The notes under the pieces: generated by a model | The model's input: only the letters and a program-made list of their open reading frames with translations | The model's database searches: none | What the model was told of the DNA's origin: nothing | Program-made: the position numbers and the translations under genes | In this document: in pieces, positions 9,365 to 18,838 of the stretch | Layout of the letters: each line of letters starts with the position of its first letter | Numbering within the stretch: position 1 is the first letter of the stretch | Source of the DNA: Paludibacteraceae bacterium | GTDB taxonomy: Bacteria; Bacteroidota; Bacteroidia; Bacteroidales; Paludibacteraceae | DNA: 64,000 nt | Direction of reading: 5' to 3' | Assembly (NCBI GenBank): GCA_905234835.1 | Contig: CAJOIZ010000003.1 | Span: 62,001-126,000, forward strand

Positions 9365-10825
9365 ATGACAGATAAACAATTTTGTATGAGTTCATACTTG
9401 GCGTTTCGATATATCGAGCGTGATGATATGGAATTTTGTGATGGTATAAAGCATCGTCCTATCGTTCGTATATCGGATGACGAGAAAGTGTTGGTTAAGG
9501 ATAGCAGTGAAACAGACGTCGCTATACAAAATGTCTTCAATCAACTGAGAGGAGAGCATCTGGGATTGTTGTTGTCAGGAGGAATGGACTCTGCTACATT
9601 GGCTTCCTATATGAAGGGATGCGATGCGTATACTTTCCGTTTCTTGGGGGGAGAATTCCAAAAAGAGGAATTGCAGCGGGCAGAACGTTTTGCAGCATAT
9701 AATCATATGATTTTGCACTATGTGGATATCAATTGGGAAGAGGTACAAAAGGCGTTGCCGTTAGTAATGCAGAGTAAGGGCGCTCCGGTTCATTCTATAG
9801 AACCTCAATTGTACATCGCGGCAAAGCAGGCACAGAAGGATGGCATCACGCGTTTAATAATTGGCGATGGTAGTGACTATGTGTTTGGAGGCATGGATAA
9901 ATTGCTATCCAAGGACTGGAAATATGAGGAATGGAAGAATCGCTTTATTTATCTGAATCCTAATAATGTGTTGAGAGAACCTGGTAATTGGGAGTATTTG
10001 TTTGAAAGATATCGGATTGATGAGACCAATGTAGATTGGTTTGCAATGAATGATGTGGTGTCTTCGGAGGAGAGTTATAGTTCGTATGAAAATGCTTTTG
10101 CAGCGGCACAAATGCCATACACAGATCCATACGACAAATTGAAATTGGCAGAACCGTTGGATTTGAACCGAATTAGAGCGGGCGAATCCAAATACGTGAT
10201 ACGCGAACTCTATAAGAAAAAGTATCCCGATTTACCTCTGCCAGAAAAATTGCCTATGCCACGTCCGGTAGATATCTATTTTAAAGATTGGCAAGGTCCA
10301 ACTCGTCCGGAGTTCCGCAGAGATATTGACATGGCATCGTTGACAGGAAATCAGAAGTGGCTGTTGTATTGTTTACAGGAGTTCCTGAATATGGTAGATC
10401 CTATTAAAATAGGCTATACTACAGGTGTGTATGATTTGTTTCATATCGGGCATTTGAATCTGTTGCGAAAGGCAAAGGCTCAATGCGATTATTTGATTGT
10501 TGGCATCTCTACGGATGATTTGGTAGAGTATAAAGGAAAACGTTCCGTTATCCCCTTTGAGGAAAGGAAGGAGATAGTAGGGGCTATCAAGTATGTGGAT
10601 GAAGTCGTAACCCAAGAGAACATGGATAAACTGGGTGCATGGAAGAAGTACCATTTTGATGTCATGTTTGTCGGTGATGACTGGAAAGGCACGGACAAAT
10701 GGAATAAGATTGAGAAAGACCTTGCGGAAGTCGGCGTTAAGGTGGTGTATTTCCCTTATACCAAGGGCACTTCCAGTACGTTGATTAACCAAACACTGAT
10801 TCGCTTGCGAGAAGAAAACCAATAA
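9365..10825 (+). CDS. Fusion: asparagine-synthase-like ATP pyrophosphatase domain plus TagD-type cytidylyltransferase
   Basis: I chose ATG 9365 over the TTG at 9356, giving 486 residues. The N-terminal ~330 residues contain the PP-loop SGGMDS (~71-76) followed by GDGSDYVFGG, as in the synthetase half of asparagine synthases; there is no glutaminase half. Residues ~348-480 are a complete glycerol-3-phosphate cytidylyltransferase-like domain: GVYDLFHIGHLNLL (HxGH motif), then the TagD-like KGTSST near the end. The second domain would make a CDP-activated alcohol phosphate; the first may adenylate and amidate or otherwise modify a substrate. It sits between a TarI-like enzyme and LicD, and the DNA turns visibly AT-richer here. 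The combined reaction is unknown. Confidence 0.8.
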   Translation: MTDKQFCMSSYLAFRYIERDDMEFCDGIKHRPIVRISDDEKVLVKDSSETDVAIQNVFNQLRGEHLGLLLSGGMDSATLASYMKGCDAYTFRFLGGEFQKEELQRAERFAAYNHMILHYVDINWEEVQKALPLVMQSKGAPVHSIEPQLYIAAKQAQKDGITRLIIGDGSDYVFGGMDKLLSKDWKYEEWKNRFIYLNPNNVLREPGNWEYLFERYRIDETNVDWFAMNDVVSSEESYSSYENAFAAAQMPYTDPYDKLKLAEPLDLNRIRAGESKYVIRELYKKKYPDLPLPEKLPMPRPVDIYFKDWQGPTRPEFRRDIDMASLTGNQKWLLYCLQEFLNMVDPIKIGYTTGVYDLFHIGHLNLLRKAKAQCDYLIVGISTDDLVEYKGKRSVIPFEERKEIVGAIKYVDEVVTQENMDKLGAWKKYHFDVMFVGDDWKGTDKWNKIEKDLAEVGVKVVYFPYTKGTSSTLINQTLIRLREENQ

Positions 10826-11604
10826 TGGAAGATTTACGTAAATATAATCCGGAAGGTTCAACGCTTCGCAAAGCCCAAATGCGAATGACAGATATATTGC
10901 TGATTGTTGATAAAATCTGTGAAAAGCATAATATCCCTTATTTTTTAGATGGAGGATCCCTGATTGGAGCTGTACGTCATGGAGGGTTTATCCCTTGGGA
11001 TGATGATCTGGATATAGCCGTAATGCGTGAAGATTTTTATAAACTGCGTGAAATTTTACAGCAAGAGCTACCTGATAATCTCGTATATCAAGATAGTTCT
11101 ACGGATTATAATTATCCGTTGCTGATAGGGAAAGTACGTGACAAGCATTCCTATTTCGAGGAGGATTTTACCGATAAGTTAGAATATAAAGGTATCTATG
11201 TGGATATTATTCCTATGGAGAGAATTCCCTCAATGAAATGGAAAGAGATACTGGATTATTGGTATGGGCATTGTTTCCGTGCCATCCATAATTATACGAA
11301 TACTAAAGATAAAATTATCTCATTTCTTGTTTTCCCGTTTGCATGGACACTCGTTCTATGTACACGTTTGTTGAATAAATGCAGTTCAAGCACGCAAATA
11401 GCACATGTTTATGGTTGGAAGGCATACAATAGTTTCTCGTACAATGATGTTTTTCCTGTCAAGCGCAAGCCTTTTGAGCATATAGAAGTAAGTGTTCCGC
11501 ATAATCCCGACGCGGTTCTAAAGGCATTATTCGGCAATTATATGCAAGTCCCTCCACCGGAGAAACGCATTACTCATACCGGTAAAATTGAATTCTACGA
11601 CTGA
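10825..11604 (+). CDS. LicD-family phosphotransferase
   Basis: 259 residues. The LicD core is clear: YFLDGGSLIGAVRHGGFIPW (about 39-58) followed by the metal-binding DDDLDIAV (59-66). LicD proteins belong to the nucleotidyltransferase-fold group that transfers phosphocholine, or other alcohol phosphates from CDP-alcohols, onto glycans. With two cytidylyltransferase domains immediately upstream, a CDP-glycerol/ribitol-type or similar donor is likely. A hydrophobic stretch near residues 160-180 (IISFLVFPFAWTLVL) could tether it to the membrane. It overlaps both neighbours by 1 base. Confidence 0.85.
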   Translation: MEDLRKYNPEGSTLRKAQMRMTDILLIVDKICEKHNIPYFLDGGSLIGAVRHGGFIPWDDDLDIAVMREDFYKLREILQQELPDNLVYQDSSTDYNYPLLIGKVRDKHSYFEEDFTDKLEYKGIYVDIIPMERIPSMKWKEILDYWYGHCFRAIHNYTNTKDKIISFLVFPFAWTLVLCTRLLNKCSSSTQIAHVYGWKAYNSFSYNDVFPVKRKPFEHIEVSVPHNPDAVLKALFGNYMQVPPPEKRITHTGKIEFYD

Positions 11605-12563
11605 TGCCACTTGTCTCTGTTATAGTCCCTGTTTATGGCGTGGAGCGATATATAGAACGCTGCGCGGTAAGTCTGTTCGAGCAAACATACAAAGATATTG
11701 AATATATCTTTGTTAATGATGCGACGCAGGATAAGTCAATAGAGGTATTAAGAACAGTTATGGAGCGGTATCCGGAGCGAGCAAAGGCGGTACGGATAGT
11801 GGTTCATACGCAAAACAAAGGTATTTCCGTAGCACGGAATACAGGTGTTGATAGTGCGACAGGTAAATATATATGGCAAGTCGATTCGGATGATTATGTG
11901 GCGATTGATGCTGTGCAGAAATGGGTCGATATAGCAGAACAACACAAAGCTGATGTTGTAATATGTGATGTGAATGTCGTGACGGCAAATGGAGTTGAAA
12001 CAGAAACTGTTCAATATGATAATAAGAGTGATTATATACGACGCTTACTACAACATACACAGAAATGTGCGCATTGGAACAAATTTTACAAGCGTTCGTT
12101 GTTCGTGAACTTCGATATTCGTGCGGATGAGCATATTCGTTTAGCAGATGATTATGCTATGACACCACGGCTACTATATTGTGCTGACCGTGTAGTGATG
12201 CTACATGAGCCGCTATATTTCTATGAGACGACCAACCAGAGTTCGTATGTGCATAACTTGAGCCGTGTAGCCATCGAGAGTCAGCATCGGGCAGATGGGA
12301 TATTGATAGCGTTCTTCGCGGATAAACTGGAATATGCGGATATTGTTGCTGTGCTTCCGCAGCGAAGTATGATGTCGCTGATAAAAAAAACAGAAGCGGA
12401 TGGATGGCCTGTAGTCGTGGATGTGTATAGAGATTGTTTGCAGCATTCTGGCAAAGGGTTGACATTGGTCAACCGCATGATATTCGAACTTGCGAAGCGG
12501 CAGAAATGGTCGAAGTTGCAGCAGTTTATGAGGTTGTATCATTTGGTTATGCGAGATAGATAA
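11604..12563 (+). CDS. Family 2 glycosyltransferase
   Basis: 319 residues. The GT-A start is VSVIVPVYGVERYIERC, the nucleotide-binding stretch is IFVNDATQDKS, and the metal site is DSDD (94-97). No membrane segments are evident, so it is likely a cytoplasmic enzyme working on a lipid-linked glycan. The acceptor and donor cannot be read from sequence. It overlaps LicD and the GT11 gene by 1 base each, so it belongs to the same glycan operon. Confidence 0.88.
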   Translation: MPLVSVIVPVYGVERYIERCAVSLFEQTYKDIEYIFVNDATQDKSIEVLRTVMERYPERAKAVRIVVHTQNKGISVARNTGVDSATGKYIWQVDSDDYVAIDAVQKWVDIAEQHKADVVICDVNVVTANGVETETVQYDNKSDYIRRLLQHTQKCAHWNKFYKRSLFVNFDIRADEHIRLADDYAMTPRLLYCADRVVMLHEPLYFYETTNQSSYVHNLSRVAIESQHRADGILIAFFADKLEYADIVAVLPQRSMMSLIKKTEADGWPVVVDVYRDCLQHSGKGLTLVNRMIFELAKRQKWSKLQQFMRLYHLVMRDR

Positions 12564-13438
12564 TGATAAAGGTGATACTACAAGGTGGCTTGGGCAACCA
12601 AATGTTTGAATATGCTGCGGCTTATGCTTTGTCACGTAGGAACAATATGCCTTTTGCTTTAGATATGTCATACATGGATGTGTTTGGACACAAGTCATGG
12701 TGTCGCCCGTATGAGTTATCGGTTTTTGCGCTGCATCAAACTTCATTGTTGACGCATGATTATCATTTGGCAATTCATTTATTGCCTCGAATAAGACAAT
12801 GGTGTCGTCGGCGTGGTTGGCATCAATTAGGCAGGTATGTTTTTGAGATAAAAGACATAGAGCAATTGCCCATTTGTCGCTCCATGACGATTTTTGACTA
12901 TTGCACTAACTACAAACTTTTTGATAAATATCGAGACGATCTACTTTTGGCATTCTCTTTCGTGGAAAAGCCCAATATTGCTAATGCAGACATTCTGAAA
13001 GAGATTCAAACAACTAATTCTGTAGCCGTACATATTCGTCGAGGAGACTACTTAAATAGTTTCAATAATCATGTATTCTTTCATCCGTCAGAAGCATGGT
13101 ATAGGAATGCTATGGGAGAGATAAGACGTCGTGTTGATTCTCCTCGTTTTTATTTCTTTTCGGATGATATACAGTGGGTGAGAGAGCATTTTGCAGACAT
13201 TGAAGATGCTGTGTATGTGGATATAAATCTTGGAAAGAGTGCCTACAATGACATGAGACTGATGAGCGCATGCAAACACAATATAATTGCGAATAGTACA
13301 TTTAGTTGGTGGGCAGCATGGTTGAATATTAATCCGCAAAAAATTGTTATTGCACCTCAGAAGTATTATCGCGATGAGAGTAGTAATAAAAAGTATGTTG
13401 AGTATATGATTCCCCCTAATTGGATAAAATTGGAATAA
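12563..13438 (+). CDS. GT11 alpha-1,2-fucosyltransferase
   Basis: 291 residues with all GT11 signposts: N-terminal VILQGGLGNQMFEYAAAYAL, the GDP-fucose-binding HIRRGDYL (~156-163), FYFFSDDIQWV, and the C-terminal IIANSTFSWWAAWL. Members transfer fucose from GDP-fucose to the 2-OH of galactose-type residues on surface glycans. Its donor is supplied by gmd and fcl upstream in the same operon. In gut Bacteroidales this would give H-antigen-like caps; the actual acceptor is not known. Confidence 0.92.
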   Translation: MIKVILQGGLGNQMFEYAAAYALSRRNNMPFALDMSYMDVFGHKSWCRPYELSVFALHQTSLLTHDYHLAIHLLPRIRQWCRRRGWHQLGRYVFEIKDIEQLPICRSMTIFDYCTNYKLFDKYRDDLLLAFSFVEKPNIANADILKEIQTTNSVAVHIRRGDYLNSFNNHVFFHPSEAWYRNAMGEIRRRVDSPRFYFFSDDIQWVREHFADIEDAVYVDINLGKSAYNDMRLMSACKHNIIANSTFSWWAAWLNINPQKIVIAPQKYYRDESSNKKYVEYMIPPNWIKLE

Positions 13439-13440
13439 CT

Positions 13441-14349
13441 ATGCTAACAGCTATTATTTGTACATATAATCGAGCGAAATATACCGGGGCGCTGTTGGAG
13501 AGTATTGCGGCAAACGATTTGGACAAGTCGCAGTATGAGATTCTGCTTGTGGATAATAACTGCACAGACAATACACGCGCTGTCTGTGAGGCCTTTGCCA
13601 CGGCACACACGGATGTACAATTCCGTTATGTTGTCGAATATGAACAAGGTTTGTCGGCAGCACGCAATAAAGGAATAAAAGAGGCAAAAGGCGATATTAT
13701 CGTATATATAGACGACGATGCATTGGTGGATATCGGCTATTTGCGAACCTATGCCGATTGGTTTGCGTTCCACTCTGACACGATGGCATGTGGCGGTCCC
13801 GTAGAGCCGCTGTATGAGACACAGGAGCCGGAATGGTTCACCCCCTACACGAAAGCCTTGCTGACCGCTTGGTGCAATTACGGAAGCAAACCAAGAGAAT
13901 ACCCTAAAGGTTGCTACCCGAGCGGAGGGAACGCGGCGTTTAGAATAAAAGTATTCGAGCAGGTGGGACTGTTCAATACAGCATTAGGACGAAAAGGCAA
14001 CAGTCTGATGGCCTCCGAAGAGAAAGACATATTTGACAAGATGCACGCGTTGGGAATGCAGATAAAATATCTTCCCGGACCGGTGCTACACCACATCATC
14101 CCTCAAGCCAAATTAGAGCAGGACTATTTCGACCGATTGACGCTTCAGATTGGTATAAGTGAACGCCAACGAACCTTGACAATAAGTAAAGGCAAATACG
14201 TTAAGCGATTGATCTCTGAATGTATTAAATGGAGTGGCACTATTGTTTTGCTATTCCTATATACAATCAGTTTCCACCCTATGAAAGGATGGAAACTGAT
14301 ACTATTCCGAAAGAATGTAACGAAGGGTTTACTTGGCTTTTGCGGGTAA
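13441..14349 (+). CDS. Family 2 glycosyltransferase
   Basis: I chose ATG 13441, two bases after the fucosyltransferase stop; a TTG at 13420 would only add six residues. 302 residues: MLTAIICTYNRAKYTG at the start, VDNNCTDNT, and a DDD metal-binding motif at 91-93 in VYIDDDALV. A hydrophobic stretch (GTIVLLFLYTISF) lies near the C-terminus, so it may be membrane-associated. It is the last gene of the operon. Its 3' end runs 21 bases into the convergent YfhO gene on the other strand. Confidence 0.88.
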   Translation: MLTAIICTYNRAKYTGALLESIAANDLDKSQYEILLVDNNCTDNTRAVCEAFATAHTDVQFRYVVEYEQGLSAARNKGIKEAKGDIIVYIDDDALVDIGYLRTYADWFAFHSDTMACGGPVEPLYETQEPEWFTPYTKALLTAWCNYGSKPREYPKGCYPSGGNAAFRIKVFEQVGLFNTALGRKGNSLMASEEKDIFDKMHALGMQIKYLPGPVLHHIIPQAKLEQDYFDRLTLQIGISERQRTLTISKGKYVKRLISECIKWSGTIVLLFLYTISFHPMKGWKLILFRKNVTKGLLGFCG

Positions 14350-16800
14350 ATACTTACTCCATAGAGGCCAAGTGATTCCGCATAGTGCAATTATCAAAAG
14401 AAGAATTGCACACGCGTAACTCCATCTATCCAAACGCAAGGCACTCGGCACAAACTCCATTTTTACGGTGTGCTCTCCGGCAGGAATGATAGCTGCGCGG
14501 AGGATGTAGTTTACACGTCCAAGAGCGTTCTCTTCACCATCTACATACAAATGCCAGCCTTCCGGATAATAGATCTCGGAGAAAACTGCTACACGGTCGT
14601 TGGCGACATTAACCGTGTAGGTGAGCGCGTTGGGTTTGTAGTCCGTAAGAATTATCTTATCTTGCTCGTTCGGTTTCACTTCACAAGTCAGTACTTCTTG
14701 GAATTTCTCATCAGCGACAGCTGTTTTATGCAAGTCCATAGAATTGAGTGCGTCACTCTCTTCGTCAGGAGTGGCGACAAACCGCACATCATTAACAAAC
14801 CAAGCGTTGCCCATCGCATCGGGGTTTTGCACAACGCCACGTTGCGTAATGATGTACTTGGTATTGAGCATATTGATCACATTCCAATTCATCTTACTGA
14901 TATGCTCATCAATAAGGTCTTGGTAACGGCGCAGTTTAACAGCAGAGTAGCCACCGATGGATTTGAGTCGATAACTTGTACGGGAATCGTTGAAGGTATT
15001 GGTGTTGAGGTTCAGCACACGATAGTCGAGACTCTTGTCTTGCAGAATCTGTTCTTCCCAAGGTTGCATCTTGAAATGAGCTTCCGCATCTTTGGGCTTG
15101 ACAAAATTATCGTTGTTGAAAAAACGTTTGTCCACGGGAACCATGTCAATCAATACTAACGCAGCTAAACCGATGTAGAATATTGTATTTGTTATTTTTG
15201 ACGTGTTGTTTTTAGTTTGATTCCAAGCATACCAATAGGTGAGACCAAAGCCCAGTACGACAAACAACAGGCTGCGCCACGCATCACTTCGCAACATGGA
15301 CGTACGCTGGTCGAGAATAGCATCGTATAGCCACTGCGGCACTTGTCCTTTCCATTGTACATCATAAGTGCTCGTCATGTCAAACGAGCCGGCAAAGAGT
15401 GCGGCAAACAAGCAAATGCCGGCAGTTACGCCTCCTGCAATGAACAGACTATTACGCAGTTTCGGCCATTCAACTTTTCCTGCAATGATTTGTTGCAAGC
15501 CCATGAAACCAAGCAATGGCATGGTGATTTCAGCTACAATGAGGATAGACTCTACCGCACGGAACTTGTTGTACATCGGGAAATGGTTGAAGAATAATTC
15601 CGTGAGCCACATCATGTTACGTCCCCATGCGAGGAAGATGGACATGAGCGTAGCAAACAGCAATGCCCATTTATATGGCCCCGGAACAATGAGCAAGCCC
15701 AATATGAAGAGGAAACAAACGATAGCTCCGACATATACAGCCCCGCTGGTGAACATCTTTTCGCCGTGGTAGGTAGGCGCATGTGAGCAGAAATTCTCTG
15801 CGTCGCGCTTGCTGATACCTTGCTTGCGCATGGCTTGACTGAGTTGCGAGTCTTTGCCTAAGTCGTAGCCGCTAGCACCACCTTCCCAGTTGGGGATGAG
15901 CAACGTCATCGTTTCGTCAATGCCATAACTCCAGTCGGTGGCATATTTGATGTCCAGTCCTTCGGCCGGTTGATCTTGTGTCTGTTTGGTCAGTTCGCTG
16001 TGTCCGCCGCGCATAGTCTGCTTGAGGTAGGAGTTATTCATCTCCATCCAACTCCATTTGGTACCCAAGATTAGTACTACGCATGCAAGACATATAGCAA
16101 CACCAATGCCTAAGTCTTTCCATCGTTTCTCATGGATGTGGATATAGAGTTCAGCGCAAGCCATGATGCCGATGAGCATGGCGATATAATAGGTCATCTG
16201 CGGATGGCAAACGATACCCAGGAAACTGAATAGCAGCACCAGCGGTACACCGAGCCAATAACTTTTACGGAAAATGACATATACTCCACCAATTACTGGT
16301 GCCAGATAACCGATTGCCATCGCCTTGGTGATATGTCCGGCTGGAATAATGAAGATAAAGTATGAACTCAATCCCAAGGCTAAACTGCCGGCTATACTAA
16401 CCCATGGATTAACTCCAAAACAGATAAGCAATAAGAAGAACCCCAAGAAATATGCGAATAGCAAGCCAATAGGTTGCATAGTATCGGTCATACCGACATG
16501 TGCAATCTTCTCTATATCTATTCGCAGTTGATTCGAGGGTGTACTGCCGGTAATCTGATATGTGGGCATCCCCGAGAACAGCGAGTTGGTCCACCACGTT
16601 GTCTCGCCCGTCTGCGCCTTGTACTCTCGCGCCTCGTGTGAGAATCCTTCCCAGTGTGTTACGTCACCTGCCTGAAGAACCTTGCCCTCCAATAGAGGGG
16701 AGCAATACAGCATGGCAAACACCAAAAACAGCACTATCGCCGCCACATAGGGCAGGCAGCGCTTCCAATCTATATGTTTCATCGTGAGTTGGTTTATCAT
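14329..16800 (-). CDS. YfhO-family large membrane protein
   Basis: 823 residues (or 817 from the second ATG at 16782, MKHIDWKR, which looks equally usable). About a dozen hydrophobic segments occupy the first ~620 residues, beginning LPYVAAIVLFLVFAMLY. An extracytoplasmic region and a final membrane helix (WSYACAILLLIIALCGI) follow. The GDVTHWEGFSHEAREYKAQTG loop is typical of YfhO proteins, which resemble GT-C glycosyltransferases and are implicated in glycosylation of envelope polymers. It lies just downstream of the methyltransferase on the same strand, with 12 bases between them. Its substrate is unknown. Confidence 0.85.
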   Translation of the reverse strand: MINQLTMKHIDWKRCLPYVAAIVLFLVFAMLYCSPLLEGKVLQAGDVTHWEGFSHEAREYKAQTGETTWWTNSLFSGMPTYQITGSTPSNQLRIDIEKIAHVGMTDTMQPIGLLFAYFLGFFLLLICFGVNPWVSIAGSLALGLSSYFIFIIPAGHITKAMAIGYLAPVIGGVYVIFRKSYWLGVPLVLLFSFLGIVCHPQMTYYIAMLIGIMACAELYIHIHEKRWKDLGIGVAICLACVVLILGTKWSWMEMNNSYLKQTMRGGHSELTKQTQDQPAEGLDIKYATDWSYGIDETMTLLIPNWEGGASGYDLGKDSQLSQAMRKQGISKRDAENFCSHAPTYHGEKMFTSGAVYVGAIVCFLFILGLLIVPGPYKWALLFATLMSIFLAWGRNMMWLTELFFNHFPMYNKFRAVESILIVAEITMPLLGFMGLQQIIAGKVEWPKLRNSLFIAGGVTAGICLFAALFAGSFDMTSTYDVQWKGQVPQWLYDAILDQRTSMLRSDAWRSLLFVVLGFGLTYWYAWNQTKNNTSKITNTIFYIGLAALVLIDMVPVDKRFFNNDNFVKPKDAEAHFKMQPWEEQILQDKSLDYRVLNLNTNTFNDSRTSYRLKSIGGYSAVKLRRYQDLIDEHISKMNWNVINMLNTKYIITQRGVVQNPDAMGNAWFVNDVRFVATPDEESDALNSMDLHKTAVADEKFQEVLTCEVKPNEQDKIILTDYKPNALTYTVNVANDRVAVFSEIYYPEGWHLYVDGEENALGRVNYILRAAIIPAGEHTVKMEFVPSALRLDRWSYACAILLLIIALCGITWPLWSKYLPAKAK

Positions 16801-16812
16801 TGATTATTGTGT

Positions 16813-17625
16813 TTATACGTTCTCTTTTCTGCCGTCTCCCAGCAAGTAGTAAGCCGCCGTTATATAATAATCCCGAACATACGGGATACTGCGCAGCACG
16901 GGCAGCGACCGTCGCGGACGCAAGCCGAATTTCACCTCGTAATTGGGATTGATGAAGTACAGTTCCCGTCTCAATATCGGCAACTTCTCCGTGCGCAATA
17001 TACGTTCCCAGCGTTCTATGGTGATGCCGGTCTCTTTTATTTCCTGCAACTCTTCTATGCACTTGTCCGACTCGCCGAAGCGGTGCAGCAAACGTCCGTA
17101 CCAACTGCGCGGAAGTAGATGTATATAAGGCACTTTGCTCAACCGGCTGCGGCATATCTGCTGGTGACCGCCGAAGGGCATCATCCATGGCGGGAACGCA
17201 AAGAACATCACGCCGTGAGGCTTCAGAAAGCGAGGAAGGATATGCATCAGTCGTTCTTGGTTGTGAATATGTTCTATCACGTCGCGGAGCATGATGATAT
17301 CGTATTGGTGTTCATCGGGCGACACGTCGTATATATCTGCGTGAAGCAGTGTCAGCCTGTCCTCATAGGGATGCCCTGCAAAGAACTCTCTTGCGCGCTC
17401 TATCTGCGGACCGTTCAGGTCCACACCTGTACACTCGCAGCCCTTGTCAAGGAACGGCTTCAGATTGCCGCCTTCGCCGCAGCCGATCTCCAGCACACGC
17501 AACGCTGCCGACTGTTCGCTGACAGCCGTTCCGCCCCATTTCTCTATGAATGGGATTACATACTTTTCCGTCGTATAGGCCTGTTCCTCGAAGTACAGCC
17601 GCCTGTTCCGGTGTCTTTCCTGCAT
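16813..17625 (-). CDS. Class I SAM-dependent methyltransferase
   Basis: I start it at ATG 17625 (MQERHRNRR, 270 residues) because a good -7 box lies inside the longer frame (17650-17657), which would leave upstream starts untranscribed. Motif I is VLEIGCGEGGN (~44-54), then TGVDLN, then DIIMLRDVIEHI as motif IV. The C-terminal part (FPPWMMPFGGHQQ...) is typical of UbiG-like enzymes acting on lipids, glycans or quinones. The substrate is not determinable. It is followed by the YfhO gene and may act on the same envelope glycan. Confidence 0.82.
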   Translation of the reverse strand: MQERHRNRRLYFEEQAYTTEKYVIPFIEKWGGTAVSEQSAALRVLEIGCGEGGNLKPFLDKGCECTGVDLNGPQIERAREFFAGHPYEDRLTLLHADIYDVSPDEHQYDIIMLRDVIEHIHNQERLMHILPRFLKPHGVMFFAFPPWMMPFGGHQQICRSRLSKVPYIHLLPRSWYGRLLHRFGESDKCIEELQEIKETGITIERWERILRTEKLPILRRELYFINPNYEVKFGLRPRRSLPVLRSIPYVRDYYITAAYYLLGDGRKENV

Positions 17626-17649
17626 ATCCTGCGTATTAAAATCACGCCG

Positions 17650-17680
17650 CAAAGATACGCGAAACAATTGATTCGGCAAA
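17650..17680 (-). promoter_or_regulatory. Promoter of the methyltransferase/YfhO unit (minus strand)
   Basis: On the minus strand TTTG (forward 17677-17680) precedes TATCTTTG (forward 17650-17657) by 19 bases. It is divergent from the promoter at 17705-17736. Confidence 0.75.
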
Positions 17681-17704
17681 CCTCTGCTCAAATATGTTCT
17701 CTCG

Positions 17705-17736
17705 TTTTTGCATTTCTATAAAAAGCGCTACTTTTG
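17705..17736 (+). promoter_or_regulatory. Promoter of the AraC-type regulator
   Basis: TTTTTG (17705-17710) and TACTTTTG (17729-17736) are separated by 18 bases; the ATG is 20 bases further on. Confidence 0.75.
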
Positions 17737-17755
17737 CGGCGGTAAAACAGTCTGA

Positions 17756-18838
17756 ATGATGTGGTATCAGTGGCTTATATCTCTGCCGATGATGGTGTGC
17801 CTGTTCTGGTGCGTCTATTTCCTTATCCGCTGTGCCGGACGGATGGGTGAGCCGCACGTAAGATACAGTATCCTGCTGTTTTATATCGCCTCCGCCATCC
17901 TCTATACCGACCACTGGCTCTATTTCTCCGATGTATCTTCCTTCTGCGGCTCTTATACCTATGCGCTGACCAACCTTAGCGTCTATCCGCTCTACTACGC
18001 CTACCTGCGTGCGCTCACTCGCCAAAAGGGCGACATGGAGTTATACCTTCTGTTCATTCCCGCATTGATTATGTTGGTGTTCTACCCACTTAACCACATC
18101 TTCGGCTGGACAGGTCATGACAATGTGATGATTCCTGCGCGTATCTGCTTTGCCATTCAGGTCGTATGGGTCTGGATGCGCGGCAGCCGCTTGGTACGTA
18201 ACACGCGCAGGCGCCTGGACAATACCTATGCCGACAACCGCAGTTACCTGTTGCAGCCTACCCATATACTCCTTGTCCTGATTAGTGCCACGGCGGCGGC
18301 ATCCATGATGCTCAACCTGTTGGGACGCGACGCGTTCGAAGGCAGCCTGCTGGTCAGCATACCTGCGGTCTGCATGTCCGTACTCCTCTACGGACTCGGC
18401 TACGTCGCTGCCAACACTACTCTTCCCCCCGAAACGGTGGCGCAGCAGGACGAACAGGAAGAGGACAAGGCGACCACCGAGGAGACGGATGCGCTCATGC
18501 ACAAGATTGCGACCGCACTGCGGGAAGAGCGCCTGTTCACCAATCCGCACCTGACCATTCAGGACCTCGCAGCAGCTGTCAGCAGCAACCGAACCTATGT
18601 GAGCAACTGCATCAACCGGCGCACGGGACTGAGTTTCTCGCAGTACGTGGCGCGATACCGCGTCGAACATGCCCAGCAGATCCTCCGTAGCCCCCGGTAC
18701 CCGTCCGACCACGAAGCCATTGCCGATGCGGTCGCACTCAGCGGCTTCTCCTCAGACCAGAGTTTCTACCGCATCTTCAAGGAGGTAACCGGCACCACGC
18801 CTCTCCAATACCGCCAGCTGAACCTTCCACAAGTCTGA
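17756..18838 (+). CDS. Membrane-anchored AraC-family transcriptional regulator
   Basis: 360 residues. The first ~215 residues hold six or seven hydrophobic segments (LISLPMMVCLFWCVYFLI, ILLFYIASAILY, and so on). The last ~100 residues are an AraC HTH domain: ERLFTNPHLTIQDLAAAVSS, then NRRTGLSFSQYVARYRVEHA, then the second helix pair with SGFSSDQSFYRIFKEVTG. Membrane-embedded AraC proteins are common in Bacteroidota, where they probably sense envelope or membrane signals. It is divergent from the methyltransferase/YfhO genes and upstream of a lipoprotein gene, either of which could be a target; no operator is evident. Confidence 0.88.
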   Translation: MMWYQWLISLPMMVCLFWCVYFLIRCAGRMGEPHVRYSILLFYIASAILYTDHWLYFSDVSSFCGSYTYALTNLSVYPLYYAYLRALTRQKGDMELYLLFIPALIMLVFYPLNHIFGWTGHDNVMIPARICFAIQVVWVWMRGSRLVRNTRRRLDNTYADNRSYLLQPTHILLVLISATAAASMMLNLLGRDAFEGSLLVSIPAVCMSVLLYGLGYVAANTTLPPETVAQQDEQEEDKATTEETDALMHKIATALREERLFTNPHLTIQDLAAAVSSNRTYVSNCINRRTGLSFSQYVARYRVEHAQQILRSPRYPSDHEAIADAVALSGFSSDQSFYRIFKEVTGTTPLQYRQLNLPQV

